The notes beneath the pieces were generated by a model, which did no database searches, had not been told where the DNA came from, and saw nothing but the letters and a program-made list of their open reading frames with translations. Of a DNA stretch of 64,000 nt, positions 54,282 through 62,001 are shown piece after piece; the stretch's first letter is position 1, and each line of letters starts with the position of its first letter. The stretch lies in NCBI RefSeq assembly GCF_022811725.1, contig NZ_CP094527.1, positions 2,728,001 through 2,792,000 of the forward strand. The letters are read 5' to 3'. The position numbers and the translations under genes were made by a program. The DNA comes from Mucilaginibacter sp. SMC90 (GTDB lineage Bacteria; Bacteroidota; Bacteroidia; Sphingobacteriales; Sphingobacteriaceae).

Positions 54282-55784
54282 TCAAGAAACCACCTTCCCT
54301 TTATCCAGCCTCAAAACCTTATCAACACTGTTAGGGATTTCATGCTGATAGTGAGTTACATAAATGAGGGTAACATTACCGAGGCTGCAAATGGTATCAA
54401 CCAGGTTTTTAAAGTGGAGTTGCTGATGATCATCCATGCCCTGGCAGGGTTCGTCAAAAATTAATAACGCCGGGTTTTTGATAAGGGCCCGGGCCAGCAG
54501 GCAGAGGCGCTGTGCACTTGCCGGGATATTTTTGAGTAATACGCGTGCATACTTTTCAATTTCCAAAGCCTTCATCCATCTTAATGCAACTTCCGCACGT
54601 TCTTTATTACTGAGCCTGAACAGCCCAAGGGTGTCATAATAACCAGATTCGATCACCTGCAAGCAACTGTTATCGGTGGGGAAGTACTGGTGCAGTTCGG
54701 GAGATACAAAGCCGATCTTCTTTTTGATATCCCAGATGCTTTCGCCGGTGCCGCGTTTTTTATCAAATAAAATAATGTTATTAGCATAAGCCTGCGGGTT
54801 ATCGCCATTGATCAGGCTTAGCAAAGTTGATTTTCCGGCACCGTTTGGCCCCAGTAAAGCCCAATGCTCACCGGGCTTGATCTGCCAGTTTACATTATTC
54901 AAAATTATCTTATCGCCATATTGAATATGTACCTCCTCCATTTTTACAATTTGTGCATAAGCAGCAGGGTTCTTATCAATATTGAGTAACGCACTTAGTT
55001 CGCCTGTGTCAATGGTGTCGGTATTATCTATCTGAAATAATTCGGGCTTAAAATCCTGTTTGGCACTTTGGTGCACAATAGCCCCCTTACTTAACACGGC
55101 TATATGTGTTATAGCCGCCGGTATTTCATGAACCGAGGTGGCCATAATAACATTAATGCCCGAAGCTGTGATCTGTTCAATGATATCATTAAATTCTTCA
55201 CGGGTTCTTACATCGAGGCCGGTTAAAGGACTATCGAGCATGAGCAATAAGGGGTTTTTAAGTAGTGCCGCAGCCAGCATAAGGCGTTTGGTTTCGCCGT
55301 TTGACAATTTGATGATCTGTTTATTTAACAGTGCATCAAGCCTTAATAACGAAACTACTTTTTCAAATGTCCATGATGCATCGGCACCCAAAAATTTAGG
55401 TACAGTATTAAGATAATCCACTACAGAAAGCGCGTCTTCCGAGTCGGACGAGTTATAGCGTTGCTGGTAATAAAAATCAGTGGTGTTTGAAAGATTACGG
55501 AAATGATGTTTGGGTTCAACCAGGGCTATGAGCTTATGCGGCGTAGCTATATCATTAGCGTTAAAAAAGCGGGCATAATCATTCCAGAAATGGTAATTGA
55601 TTTCGCCTCCGGTAACATTGAAACGCCCTGCTATGGTTTGTAGCAAGGCGCTTTTTCCTGATCCGCTTTCACCGATAAGGGCCCAGCTTTCGCCTTTATT
55701 TATATTGAAGCTTAAGCCGGTAAATAATGTTGTATTTAAGAAACGTACAGTTGCTTTATTTATTGATAGAAGTGCATTTGTCAT
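54282..55784 (-). CDS. Double ABC ATPase (ModF-like) with asymmetric active sites
   Basis: A 500-residue soluble protein with two ATP-binding domains in one chain. Domain 1: Walker A GESGSGKS (38-45), signature LSNGE (160-164) and Walker B LLLMLDSP, where the catalytic Glu is replaced by Ser185. Domain 2: Walker A GPNGAGKST (312-320), a degenerate signature PASAQR (421-426) and an intact LLIFDEP with Glu445. This resembles E. coli ModF (PhrA), of uncertain function. The pairing of domain 1 signature with domain 2 Walker motifs gives one good site; the other site is degenerate. No transmembrane partner lies nearby, so transport is not implied. Confidence 0.85.
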   Translation of the reverse strand: MTNALLSINKATVRFLNTTLFTGLSFNINKGESWALIGESGSGKSALLQTIAGRFNVTGGEINYHFWNDYARFFNANDIATPHKLIALVEPKHHFRNLSNTTDFYYQQRYNSSDSEDALSVVDYLNTVPKFLGADASWTFEKVVSLLRLDALLNKQIIKLSNGETKRLMLAAALLKNPLLLMLDSPLTGLDVRTREEFNDIIEQITASGINVIMATSVHEIPAAITHIAVLSKGAIVHQSAKQDFKPELFQIDNTDTIDTGELSALLNIDKNPAAYAQIVKMEEVHIQYGDKIILNNVNWQIKPGEHWALLGPNGAGKSTLLSLINGDNPQAYANNIILFDKKRGTGESIWDIKKKIGFVSPELHQYFPTDNSCLQVIESGYYDTLGLFRLSNKERAEVALRWMKALEIEKYARVLLKNIPASAQRLCLLARALIKNPALLIFDEPCQGMDDHQQLHFKNLVDTICSLGNVTLIYVTHYQHEIPNSVDKVLRLDKGKVVS

Positions 55785-55879
55785 AGCTTAACAAGTAGAG
55801 TAGCGCGTAAATGTACTCATCTGGGTTAAAGCCATGAAATTTTTTATGGATTTATATATTAACCATCCTCCCAACAGTT

Positions 55880-56104
55880 TTAAGCTGTACGCTTTAATGT
55901 ATCGGCTGAAGCCGGCACTTCGTTTATTTTTTTATTAAGCCGGTTCCAGGTTTCAAAGTCGACTGTAAGTGATTTTACCAAATTTTTACAGCTTTTGTTA
56001 GGACACGTTAACACCCAATATTTTTTTTGCTGCTCAACATGTGGCCTTCTGCCGCATTTGATACAGTTTTCACATTGAATGTTGGGTTGTACCTGTATTA
56101 TCAT
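55880..56104 (-). CDS. Small zinc-ribbon protein, 74 residues
   Basis: A 74-residue protein with four to five Cys in zinc-ribbon spacing (CENCIKCGRRP, then CPNKSCKN), followed by a helical acidic end. Probably a zinc-binding domain that contacts DNA, RNA or protein. Family not recognised. It has no signal peptide. It lies 95 bases from the ABC ATPase gene and is divergent from a small lipoprotein gene. Confidence 0.65.
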   Translation of the reverse strand: MIIQVQPNIQCENCIKCGRRPHVEQQKKYWVLTCPNKSCKNLVKSLTVDFETWNRLNKKINEVPASADTLKRTA

Positions 56105-56541
56105 AATTAGTGGAAATAAATTGTTAATAATATTTTATAAAAACACATCCTCTTACAGCAGGCAGAGGATTTATAACCGTCAATAAATTCTTGATATTTT
56201 TTGTGGTTTATAATGTTGCTATATTAACACCTGCCATCGGTATTTGTTTTTTCAGGCAACGGTTATTTATAAAATATTTAAAACCGCATTACCGCTTAAT
56301 AAACAACTATTGATCTTTTAGAGCCTATTCAAAGTCTTAGCCTGTGGTGCAGGCTGTTTACCGGCAACAATACAATAATTGTATACATCTGCATACAATA
56401 GCTGCTTTAAAAATCCGTGTGTTACAAACAGATGCCCGCCTGGGGGGCTATTGTTAAAAAGGCCTGATTATTGCATTCGGGTTAACACAATTAATGACCG
56501 GAATAAACCATCATTAAACTTTATCTATTTAAACATCAGTC
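56105..56541. other. 437-base intergenic region with repeated ATACAAT words
   Basis: No gene seen on either strand. At 56370-56399 the word ATACAAT occurs as ATACAAT, ATTGTAT, then ATACAAT again, that is, two overlapping inverted repeats. ATCCTC and GAGGAT near 56147-56170 can pair. The region holds the zinc-ribbon promoter and that of the small lipoprotein. Confidence 0.45.
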
Positions 56542-56709
56542 ATGAAAAACTTACATTTTTTACTATTTGCGTTTGTGCTGTTTACATTAAGCAGTTGCTC
56601 GGTTATAACCGGTATATTTAAAGCTGGTGCCATTGCAGGTATCATTGCGGTTATTGTGGTAATCGCCGTTATCATCTGGATCATTTCGCTTTTTCGTGGA
56701 AAGAATTAA
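56542..56709 (+). CDS. Small lipoprotein with one membrane segment
   Basis: 55 residues. A lipoprotein-type signal (LLFAFVLFTLSSC, lipobox LSSC) is followed by a short loop (SVITGIFKAGA) and a long hydrophobic segment (IAGIIAVIVVIAVIIWIISLF) with a basic end. After processing the rest would be a single-span lipopeptide. Very small proteins of this plan are frequent in Sphingobacteriaceae (from memory). It is 82 bases upstream of the PA2169-like gene on the same strand. Confidence 0.75.
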   Translation: MKNLHFLLFAFVLFTLSSCSVITGIFKAGAIAGIIAVIVVIAVIIWIISLFRGKN

Positions 56710-56791
56710 TTTCTTTTTGAGATATTTTTTATATAATTAATTAAACAATTTGACTTTTGAAAGGTTGATTATTATATAAAAACATCTAATC

Positions 56792-57247
56792 ATGGAAAAT
56801 ACACAAGCAACCGTACAAATTTTGAATGATCTGATACAGATCAACAACGACAGGATTGAGGGCTATCAACGTGCTTCAAAAGATTTAAAAGAAGATGATG
56901 CCGATTTAAAATCGCTTTTCACAAGGCTTATTGGGCAAAGTCAGGGCTATAAACTTGCTTTGGGTACCGAGGTTAGTGCTTTTGGAAAAGATATCGAAAC
57001 CGGTACAACTACAAGCGGCAAAATACACAGGGTTTGGCTTGATGTTAAAGCAGCTTTTACTGGGCATGATACCCATAACGTACTTGAGGAATGTGAGTTT
57101 GGTGAAGATGCTATTTTAAAAGCATACCGGACAGCACTTGAGGATGAGAATTTGCCGGCCTACCTGCGGGAAACCATCAGCCAGCAGGAAAGTGAATTAC
57201 TTGATGCTCATGATGAGGTTAAAGCACTGCGTGATAGTGTTCATTAA
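56792..57247 (+). CDS. PA2169 family four-helix-bundle protein (DUF2383)
   Basis: A 151-residue soluble helical protein. The opening LNDLIQINNDRIEGYQRASKDLKEDDADLKSLF (in pieces), the GTEVSAFGKDIETGTTTSGKIHRVWLD turn (in pieces) and the long acidic last helix are typical of the DUF2383 ferritin-like group. It is often stress induced; the metal ligands E-E-H are not clearly seen here. Likely in one transcript with the small lipoprotein upstream. A strong terminator follows. Confidence 0.87.
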   Translation: MENTQATVQILNDLIQINNDRIEGYQRASKDLKEDDADLKSLFTRLIGQSQGYKLALGTEVSAFGKDIETGTTTSGKIHRVWLDVKAAFTGHDTHNVLEECEFGEDAILKAYRTALEDENLPAYLRETISQQESELLDAHDEVKALRDSVH

Positions 57248-57278
57248 ACTATTGGACATTTATTATTGGGTTAACAGG

Positions 57279-57309
57279 AGGGAGCAGTTTTATAACTGCT
57301 CCTTTTTTG
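57279..57309 (+). terminator. Terminator after the PA2169-like gene
   Basis: GGAGCAGTT (57281-57289) pairs with AACTGCTCC (57294-57302), loop of 4, followed by TTTTTTG. Confidence 0.88.
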
Positions 57310-57326
57310 TTATCAAACTATAATGT

Positions 57327-57776
57327 TTAGTTTACTGGCTGAGTGCTTATGTTAACGTCTTTTACCTGCCAGCTATTTTTTTCCGCCCAGTCACCATTGG
57401 TGTATTGCATTTTAACTTCCCAGGCCGATTGCACCATCTTGCCGCTTTCGTTTTCAACTTTCACCGTTGATTGCACCTGGTAGCTGCTGGTTGTGGTGTC
57501 GATATCGGATTTAAATGCATTTTCCGGAAACACCGCTTTTTCGGGCTGTTTCAGTTTATCCTTTACAAATTGTTTGGCCATGGCAAAAGCTTCCTTTGGT
57601 GTTGGCTTGCGGTTAAGATGCACCGTGCTGTTTTTACTTATGCCCATTACTACAATAATAAATGTTATTGCAAAAGCTATAGCAAAAAGGGTAGCGGTAC
57701 GGATGTGGGGATGACGGTGCCAGCGGATGTTTTTACGCTCGTCGGCACTGAGGGCTTTCCATTCAGAATATTTCAT
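57327..57776 (-). CDS. Hypothetical single-span membrane protein
   Basis: A 149-residue protein. The cytoplasmic N-terminus is basic and His/Arg-rich (ERKNIRWHRHPHIRT), a membrane segment follows (TLFAIAFAITFIIVVMGI, about 28-46), and about 100 periplasmic residues end in strand-like segments (SYQVQSTVKVENESGKMVQSAWEVKMQYTNGDWAEKNSW, in pieces). No family recognised, but the tail looks like a small beta domain. It converges on the PA2169-like gene. Confidence 0.7.
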   Translation of the reverse strand: MKYSEWKALSADERKNIRWHRHPHIRTATLFAIAFAITFIIVVMGISKNSTVHLNRKPTPKEAFAMAKQFVKDKLKQPEKAVFPENAFKSDIDTTTSSYQVQSTVKVENESGKMVQSAWEVKMQYTNGDWAEKNSWQVKDVNISTQPVN

Positions 57777-57835
57777 ATTTTATTGCTTAACACATTAAGC
57801 AATACCGGCAGAAATTGTTTGAAAAGTATTGGGCA

Positions 57836-57869
57836 AAAAAAATGCCCCGGAAAACCAGGGCATTTTTTT
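57836..57869. terminator. Bidirectional terminator
   Basis: AATGCCC (57841-57847) pairs with GGGCATT (57858-57864), flanked by A-run and T-run on both sides. It serves the minus-strand repeat lipoprotein that ends at 57886. Confidence 0.85.
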
Positions 57870-57885
57870 AACATAAAAAGTTAAA

Positions 57886-58095
57886 TTACTTTTTAGTAGT
57901 GTCTTTTTTAGTAGTGTCAGCAACAGCAGCTTTAGAAGTATCAGCTTTAGAAGTGTCAGCTTTAGTAGTGTCAGCAGCCATTTTAGAAGTATCAGCTTTA
58001 GAAGTATCAGAACCTGAAGCTGAAGAAGAACCTTTACAAGCAGCGAAAGAAACAGCGATAGCTAAAGCTAAAAAGCCTAATTTGAAGTTTTTCAT
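57886..58095 (-). CDS. Small repeat lipoprotein A (DTSK/DTTK repeats)
   Basis: 69 residues: signal MKNFKLGFLALAIAVSFAAC with a lipobox at SFAAC, then a mature part made almost only of DTSK, ADTTK and ADTSK repeats ending in TKKDTTKK. The mature chain is polar, without large hydrophobics, so a flexible extended surface chain is expected. The DNA carries the matching 15-base repeat, which can change copy number by slippage. A close relative lies next to it (58273-58473). Upstream is the motif GGGTTACC (58163-58156 minus). Confidence 0.75.
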   Translation of the reverse strand: MKNFKLGFLALAIAVSFAACKGSSSASGSDTSKADTSKMAADTTKADTSKADTSKAAVADTTKKDTTKK

Positions 58096-58155
58096 TTCTT
58101 AAATTTTTTAATAAGTGATTTAATAGTTTACACCTTAATACCAGAAATAAAAAAA

Positions 58156-58163
58156 GGTAACCC
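58156..58163 (-). promoter_or_regulatory. GGGTTACC motif before lipoprotein A
   Basis: On the minus strand TATGGGTTACCTTTTTT, about 60 bases before the ATG. The same motif precedes lipoprotein B and, twice, the sigma factor gene. Confidence 0.6.
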
Positions 58164-58272
58164 ATAATTTTAAAAAAAAATTACAAGTCACCTTTTTTAT
58201 TGATGGATAACTAAAAAATCAATAGAAAAAAATTAAAAATGATATTTAACTGCTTCCTATTATATGGGATAA

Positions 58273-58473
58273 TTATTTTTTAGTAGTGTCTGCTTTAGTA
58301 GTATCAGCTTTAGTAGTATCAGTAGAAACTTTAGTTGTATCAGTAACAACTTTAGTTGAATCAACTACAGTTTTAGTAGTATCTTCACCACCTTTTTTAG
58401 CATCACCGTTACAAGCTGAAAAAGAAGCTGCAAGAACTAAAGCTACGAAACCTAATTTGAATGAATTTTTCAT
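58273..58473 (-). CDS. Small repeat lipoprotein B (DTTK repeats)
   Basis: 66 residues: signal MKNSFKLGFVALVLAASFSAC with lipobox, a short GDAKKGGED linker and five to six repeats of (V/A)DTTK ending in TKADTTKK. A paralogue of the neighbouring lipoprotein, with a similar signal and tail. The same kind of leader (A-rich, about 65 bases) and the same GGGTTACC motif stand before it. Function unknown; cell-surface or periplasmic spacer is a guess. Confidence 0.75.
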   Translation of the reverse strand: MKNSFKLGFVALVLAASFSACNGDAKKGGEDTTKTVVDSTKVVTDTTKVSTDTTKADTTKADTTKK

Positions 58474-58803
58474 TTTTTGAAGTTTTAAAATGTTAATGTT
58501 TTGTGATCGTTTGATAGTTAATACAGGTTATTGAAAAAGGTAACCCATAAAAATTAACTAATTGTAAATTCTTAGGATTATTAGTTTAATATGACTGTTT
58601 CTGCAAGCGGTTTTTTTATTGCAGATTTGCCTGCATAGTTTTTAACATAGGGTTACCTTGTTTGCCTGCGGGTATTAAATATTAAACTAAAGCATTACAC
58701 AATTGTTACAGGCGAGGAAATGTAATGCCAATGTTATTAATTTATTTTAGTTTGATTTTTTTTGATAATAGTGGGTTACAATTTGGCCTAAATAGTATTA
58801 AGA
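58474..58803. promoter_or_regulatory. Control region between lipoprotein B and the sigma factor
   Basis: 330 bases between divergent genes. Motif copies: 58539-58546 (minus) for lipoprotein B, and GGGTTACC (58650-58657) and GGGTTACA (58773-58780) on the plus strand toward the sigma gene. The last is followed by ATTTGG and lies 24 bases before the start. No reading frame of note. Confidence 0.6.
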
Positions 58804-59373
58804 GTGAATAAAGACTTAAAAGCTTCGGCTCCAACAGATAGTGAGATAGTTCTTGGGATACTTAATAATTCGGAAATAGTGCTGAAAAGGCTCTATACAA
58901 CCTATTTTCCGATGATATTACAGTTGATCATCAACAACAATGGCGATGAAGATGATGCCAAAGATATTTACCAGGAAGCCATTATAGTTCTTTATAATAA
59001 GATTAAAGGCGGGGATTTTGAGCTTAACAGTAAGCTTAAAACATATATATACTCGGTTTGCAGGCGGCTTTGGCTCAAAAGGCTAAGTCAAATGAACAGG
59101 TACGGCGGTGATATCAGGGATTTTGAAGAACACCTGCCCGTTGAAGAAGAGGTTGAAAGCCATAGTGACAGGGATATCCAATTTGGTAAAATGGAGAGTG
59201 CTCTCCAGCAATTAGGGGAACCTTGTAAAACTATTATGGAAGATTTTTATATCAAAAACAGATCGATGCAGGAGATCTGCGAACGTTTTGGCTATACCAA
59301 TGCAGATAATGCTAAAACGCAAAAGTATAAATGCCTGCAAAGGCTGAAGAAATTATTTTTTCAGCAAAAATAA
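58804..59373 (+). CDS. ECF-type RNA polymerase sigma factor
   Basis: A 189-residue sigma-70 factor of the ECF size. Region 2 has GDEDDAKDIYQEAIIVLYNKI; region 4 has LGEPCKTIMEDFYIKNRSMQEICERFGYTNADNAKTQKYKCLQRLKKLF, in outline, with the DNA-contact helix. Start codon is GTG at 58804; no ATG exists near by. It lies 12 bases before the membrane-bound anti-sigma-like/protease gene, thus one operon. Two copies of the GGGTTAC motif lie upstream, so it may control its own gene. Confidence 0.9.
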   Translation: MNKDLKASAPTDSEIVLGILNNSEIVLKRLYTTYFPMILQLIINNNGDEDDAKDIYQEAIIVLYNKIKGGDFELNSKLKTYIYSVCRRLWLKRLSQMNRYGGDIRDFEEHLPVEEEVESHSDRDIQFGKMESALQQLGEPCKTIMEDFYIKNRSMQEICERFGYTNADNAKTQKYKCLQRLKKLFFQQK

Positions 59374-59385
59374 GGAGATCAAGAG

Positions 59386-60480
59386 ATGAGTGATAACCAG
59401 CTTACGGAATTTATTGAACGGTACTTTGACGGCAGCATGACCGCCGAAGAACGCGTTCAATTTGAATTGCTTCGCAAAAATGATGCGGCGGTTGAAAGTA
59501 AAGTTACCGAACACGTTAAGTTTATAGGCTTATTGAAGCAATATGGTGAAAAGCTTGAGCTTGAAAGGCGTTTAAACGATATTCACAGTGAGATTGATGT
59601 TCATGCGCTGAAGGAAGAGGTGATGATCCACCCGGTATGGATTGTGCGTATGTGGCGTAATCATCATTCAAAAATATCGGTTGCGGCTTCAATCGCCATT
59701 TTTGGTGTTTTGACTATCTTAATTCTTACTGGTAAGTTAAGTAGCGATAAATCGAAATACGAACAGCTGGTAAACAAGGTAAGCAACGTGGAGAAAGCCG
59801 TAGCCCAGATAGGTCATGGTAGTATCGCCGTAAAACCTAAGATAGTGAAGAGCCCTCCGGCTAATTTCAGAGGAACGGGTTTTGCCTTAACATCAAATGG
59901 TTATTTAGTTACCGATTACCACGTAATTAAAAACGCCGATTCGGTTTATGTGCAGAATGCAGCTGGCGAATCGTTCCACGCTAAAGTAATTTATACCGAA
60001 CCTCAATATGATCTGGCTATATTACAGATCAACGATTCAACTTTTAAGAATCTCGGCCCTGTACCTTATAACCTGAAAAAAGCTGAAAGTGATTTGGGTG
60101 AGAACGTTTACACCTGGGGATATCCCGGCGATAATGTAGTATTTAGCGCAGGCTCGCTGTCATCTGCAGCCGGCTACTCAAACGATACCACCGAATATCA
60201 GGTATCACTACCTGTAAACCCAGGTAACAGCGGTGGCCCTTTGCTTGATGAAAAAGGTAATGTTATAGGCATTATTACAGCAAGGCAAACACAAATGGCA
60301 GGTGCTTCTTTCGCAAAGAAATCAGCATATCTGCTGAAAACTATTCAGAATATTCCAACAGATTCATTATCGAAAACACTGAACCTGAATAATAAAAATA
60401 TGCTCGCCGGTTTAAGCCGCAAACAGCAGCTTAAAAAGCTTAAAAACTACGTGTTCATGGTTAAGGTATATAACCAGTAA
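59386..60480 (+). CDS. Membrane protein: anti-sigma-like N-terminus fused to trypsin-like protease
   Basis: A 364-residue protein. Residues 1-95 are cytoplasmic and resemble the N-terminus of anti-sigma factors (ERYFDGSMTAEERVQFELLRKND), without a zinc site. One membrane segment (about 97-116), a coiled-coil linker (about 122-142), then a periplasmic trypsin-like domain (about 155-320) of the HtrA/DegP type with His179 (DYHVIKN), Asp209 (QYDLAIL) and Ser282 (NPGNSGGP). There is no PDZ domain. It is translationally close to the sigma gene (12 bases). The layout suggests the protein holds the sigma factor and its outer protease senses or cuts an envelope signal (inference). Confidence 0.82.
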   Translation: MSDNQLTEFIERYFDGSMTAEERVQFELLRKNDAAVESKVTEHVKFIGLLKQYGEKLELERRLNDIHSEIDVHALKEEVMIHPVWIVRMWRNHHSKISVAASIAIFGVLTILILTGKLSSDKSKYEQLVNKVSNVEKAVAQIGHGSIAVKPKIVKSPPANFRGTGFALTSNGYLVTDYHVIKNADSVYVQNAAGESFHAKVIYTEPQYDLAILQINDSTFKNLGPVPYNLKKAESDLGENVYTWGYPGDNVVFSAGSLSSAAGYSNDTTEYQVSLPVNPGNSGGPLLDEKGNVIGIITARQTQMAGASFAKKSAYLLKTIQNIPTDSLSKTLNLNNKNMLAGLSRKQQLKKLKNYVFMVKVYNQ

Positions 60481-60570
60481 TCAATAGCCCACTCAATAAA
60501 AATTAATATATTAAAATGAGAAGAGACGCCGTGAGGTGTCTCTTTCTTGTTTAGCGATATTTTTTTGCAA

Positions 60571-60656
60571 CCCGTCATTGCGAGGCACGAAGCAATCCCC
60601 GATTTACAGAGCCGTTCTATATAGTTCGCGATTGCTTCGTGCCTCGCAATGACGGG
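60571..60656. repeat. Dispersed palindromic repeat, copy 4
   Basis: Best-preserved copy: CCCGTCATTGCGAGGCACG and onward is an exact reverse complement of the other end (through GCGAGGCACGAAGCAATC); the middle has TTCTATATAG. Lies between the protease and nuoD stop codons. Confidence 0.85.
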
Positions 60657-60672
60657 ATGGAGATATTGGTTT

Positions 60673-61875
60673 TTACCTATCCACCTCACCCAAAACAAAG
60701 TCGATAGAGCCTACTATAGCTATCAGATCAGCAATTAATACGCCTTTTGATAGTTCGGGCAATACCGAAAGGTTATTAAAGCTTGGGCCGCGGGATTTTA
60801 CGCGGGTTGGGATCTCAGATTTACCATCTGTCGTAAAATAAAAACCAAGCTCGCCTTTGGCACCTTCACAACGTACGTAGTAATCCTGCGCCTTGGGAAT
60901 AGTTTTGCGTGGCATTTTAGCTCGCGGATCAAAATCGGGCATGCGTTTCAGCTCTTTTTGCAAACGGTCAAGGCATTGTTCAACTATTCTTAATGATTGC
61001 TCAATCTCATCAACACGTACCTTATACCTGTCCCAGCAGTCGCCAACTTTACCCATGAGGCCCGTACCAACCGGAATTTCAAAATCAATTTCAGGGTAAG
61101 CCGAATAATTATCGATACGGCGCAAGTCCCATTTTAAACCTGATGCACGTAACATTGGCCCTGAGCAGCCATAGTTTATAGCTACATCAAGCGGTAAAAC
61201 ACCCACATTGGCCGTGCGCGAAATAAATACCTGGTTATCGGTAAGCAACTGGTTAAGTTCAACCATTTTAGGTTTAAAGTATTCCACGAAATCGCGGCAG
61301 CGTTCCTCAAAACCAACCGGAAGGTCATAAAACAAACCGCCCACCCAAATGTAATTGTATAACATGCGCGAGCCCGAAGCCCATTCCAACATGCCCATAA
61401 TATGTTCCCTGTCCCTGAAACACCAAAGGAAGGGGGTAAAGGCACCTATATCAATGCCGTAAGTACCAATAGCTATGAGGTGCGATGCTATGCGGTTAAG
61501 CTCGCAAACCAGCACGCGGATATATTCTACACGTTTAGGGATATCTTTATCAATGCCCATCATCCTTTCAACACCCATTACAAAGGCATGGCTGTTATTC
61601 ATGGAAGCCAGGTAATCCAGCCTGTCGGTAAAAGGAATGGTTTGCTGATAGGTTAATGATTCGGCATGTTTTTCAAAGCAGCGGTGCAGGTAACCGATAT
61701 GAGGAATAACATCTTTTACTATTTCGCCATCGGTGATCAGTTCAAGGCGTAAAACACCATGGGTTGAGGGGTGCTGCGGGCCGACATTAAGGATCATATC
61801 CTCAACGCTGGCATCGGCAATTTTTTTGTTATACCTAAGTAGGGCTTCTTCGTATTTAGGGTTTGTAATGACCAA
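60673..61875 (-). CDS. nuoD: NADH-quinone oxidoreductase subunit D
   Basis: A 400-residue subunit of complex I (the 49 kDa subunit) that helps form the quinone site. [16 protein letters not shown] is the N-terminal hallmark; the [33 protein letters not shown] end and [26 protein letters not shown] are typical. The only start-like codon at the 5' end of the frame is TTG at 61875; an ATG at 61797 (MILNVGPQ) would remove 26 residues and is possible. It is separated from nuoC by a JmjC/cupin gene and lies in the same direction. Confidence 0.93.
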   Translation of the reverse strand: MVITNPKYEEALLRYNKKIADASVEDMILNVGPQHPSTHGVLRLELITDGEIVKDVIPHIGYLHRCFEKHAESLTYQQTIPFTDRLDYLASMNNSHAFVMGVERMMGIDKDIPKRVEYIRVLVCELNRIASHLIAIGTYGIDIGAFTPFLWCFRDREHIMGMLEWASGSRMLYNYIWVGGLFYDLPVGFEERCRDFVEYFKPKMVELNQLLTDNQVFISRTANVGVLPLDVAINYGCSGPMLRASGLKWDLRRIDNYSAYPEIDFEIPVGTGLMGKVGDCWDRYKVRVDEIEQSLRIVEQCLDRLQKELKRMPDFDPRAKMPRKTIPKAQDYYVRCEGAKGELGFYFTTDGKSEIPTRVKSRGPSFNNLSVLPELSKGVLIADLIAIVGSIDFVLGEVDR

Positions 61876-62001
61876 TTTTATATCCTGTTAAATTAGTATC
61901 CGGCCGGATTGTTTGAGATACACGGCCGGATACCAAAAATCAGCTTTTTTTTTCATTTATCAGGATATTTGTCCTGTAAAAATGAAGTAAAAACAAAGCG
62001 G

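Noticed and set aside
54282..55784. The double ATPase as part of an ABC importer
   Set aside because: No permease or binding-protein gene is adjacent, and both ATPase domains are in one soluble chain as in ModF.
56379..56621. 80-codon plus-strand frame across the gap before the small lipoprotein
   Set aside because: Overlaps the small lipoprotein out of frame, has random composition and no start signal; the 55-residue lipoprotein explains the sequence better.
57900..58060. Repeats in the small lipoprotein gene as a CRISPR array
   Set aside because: The repeats are in-frame coding units of about 15 bases with no spacers and no cas genes near by.
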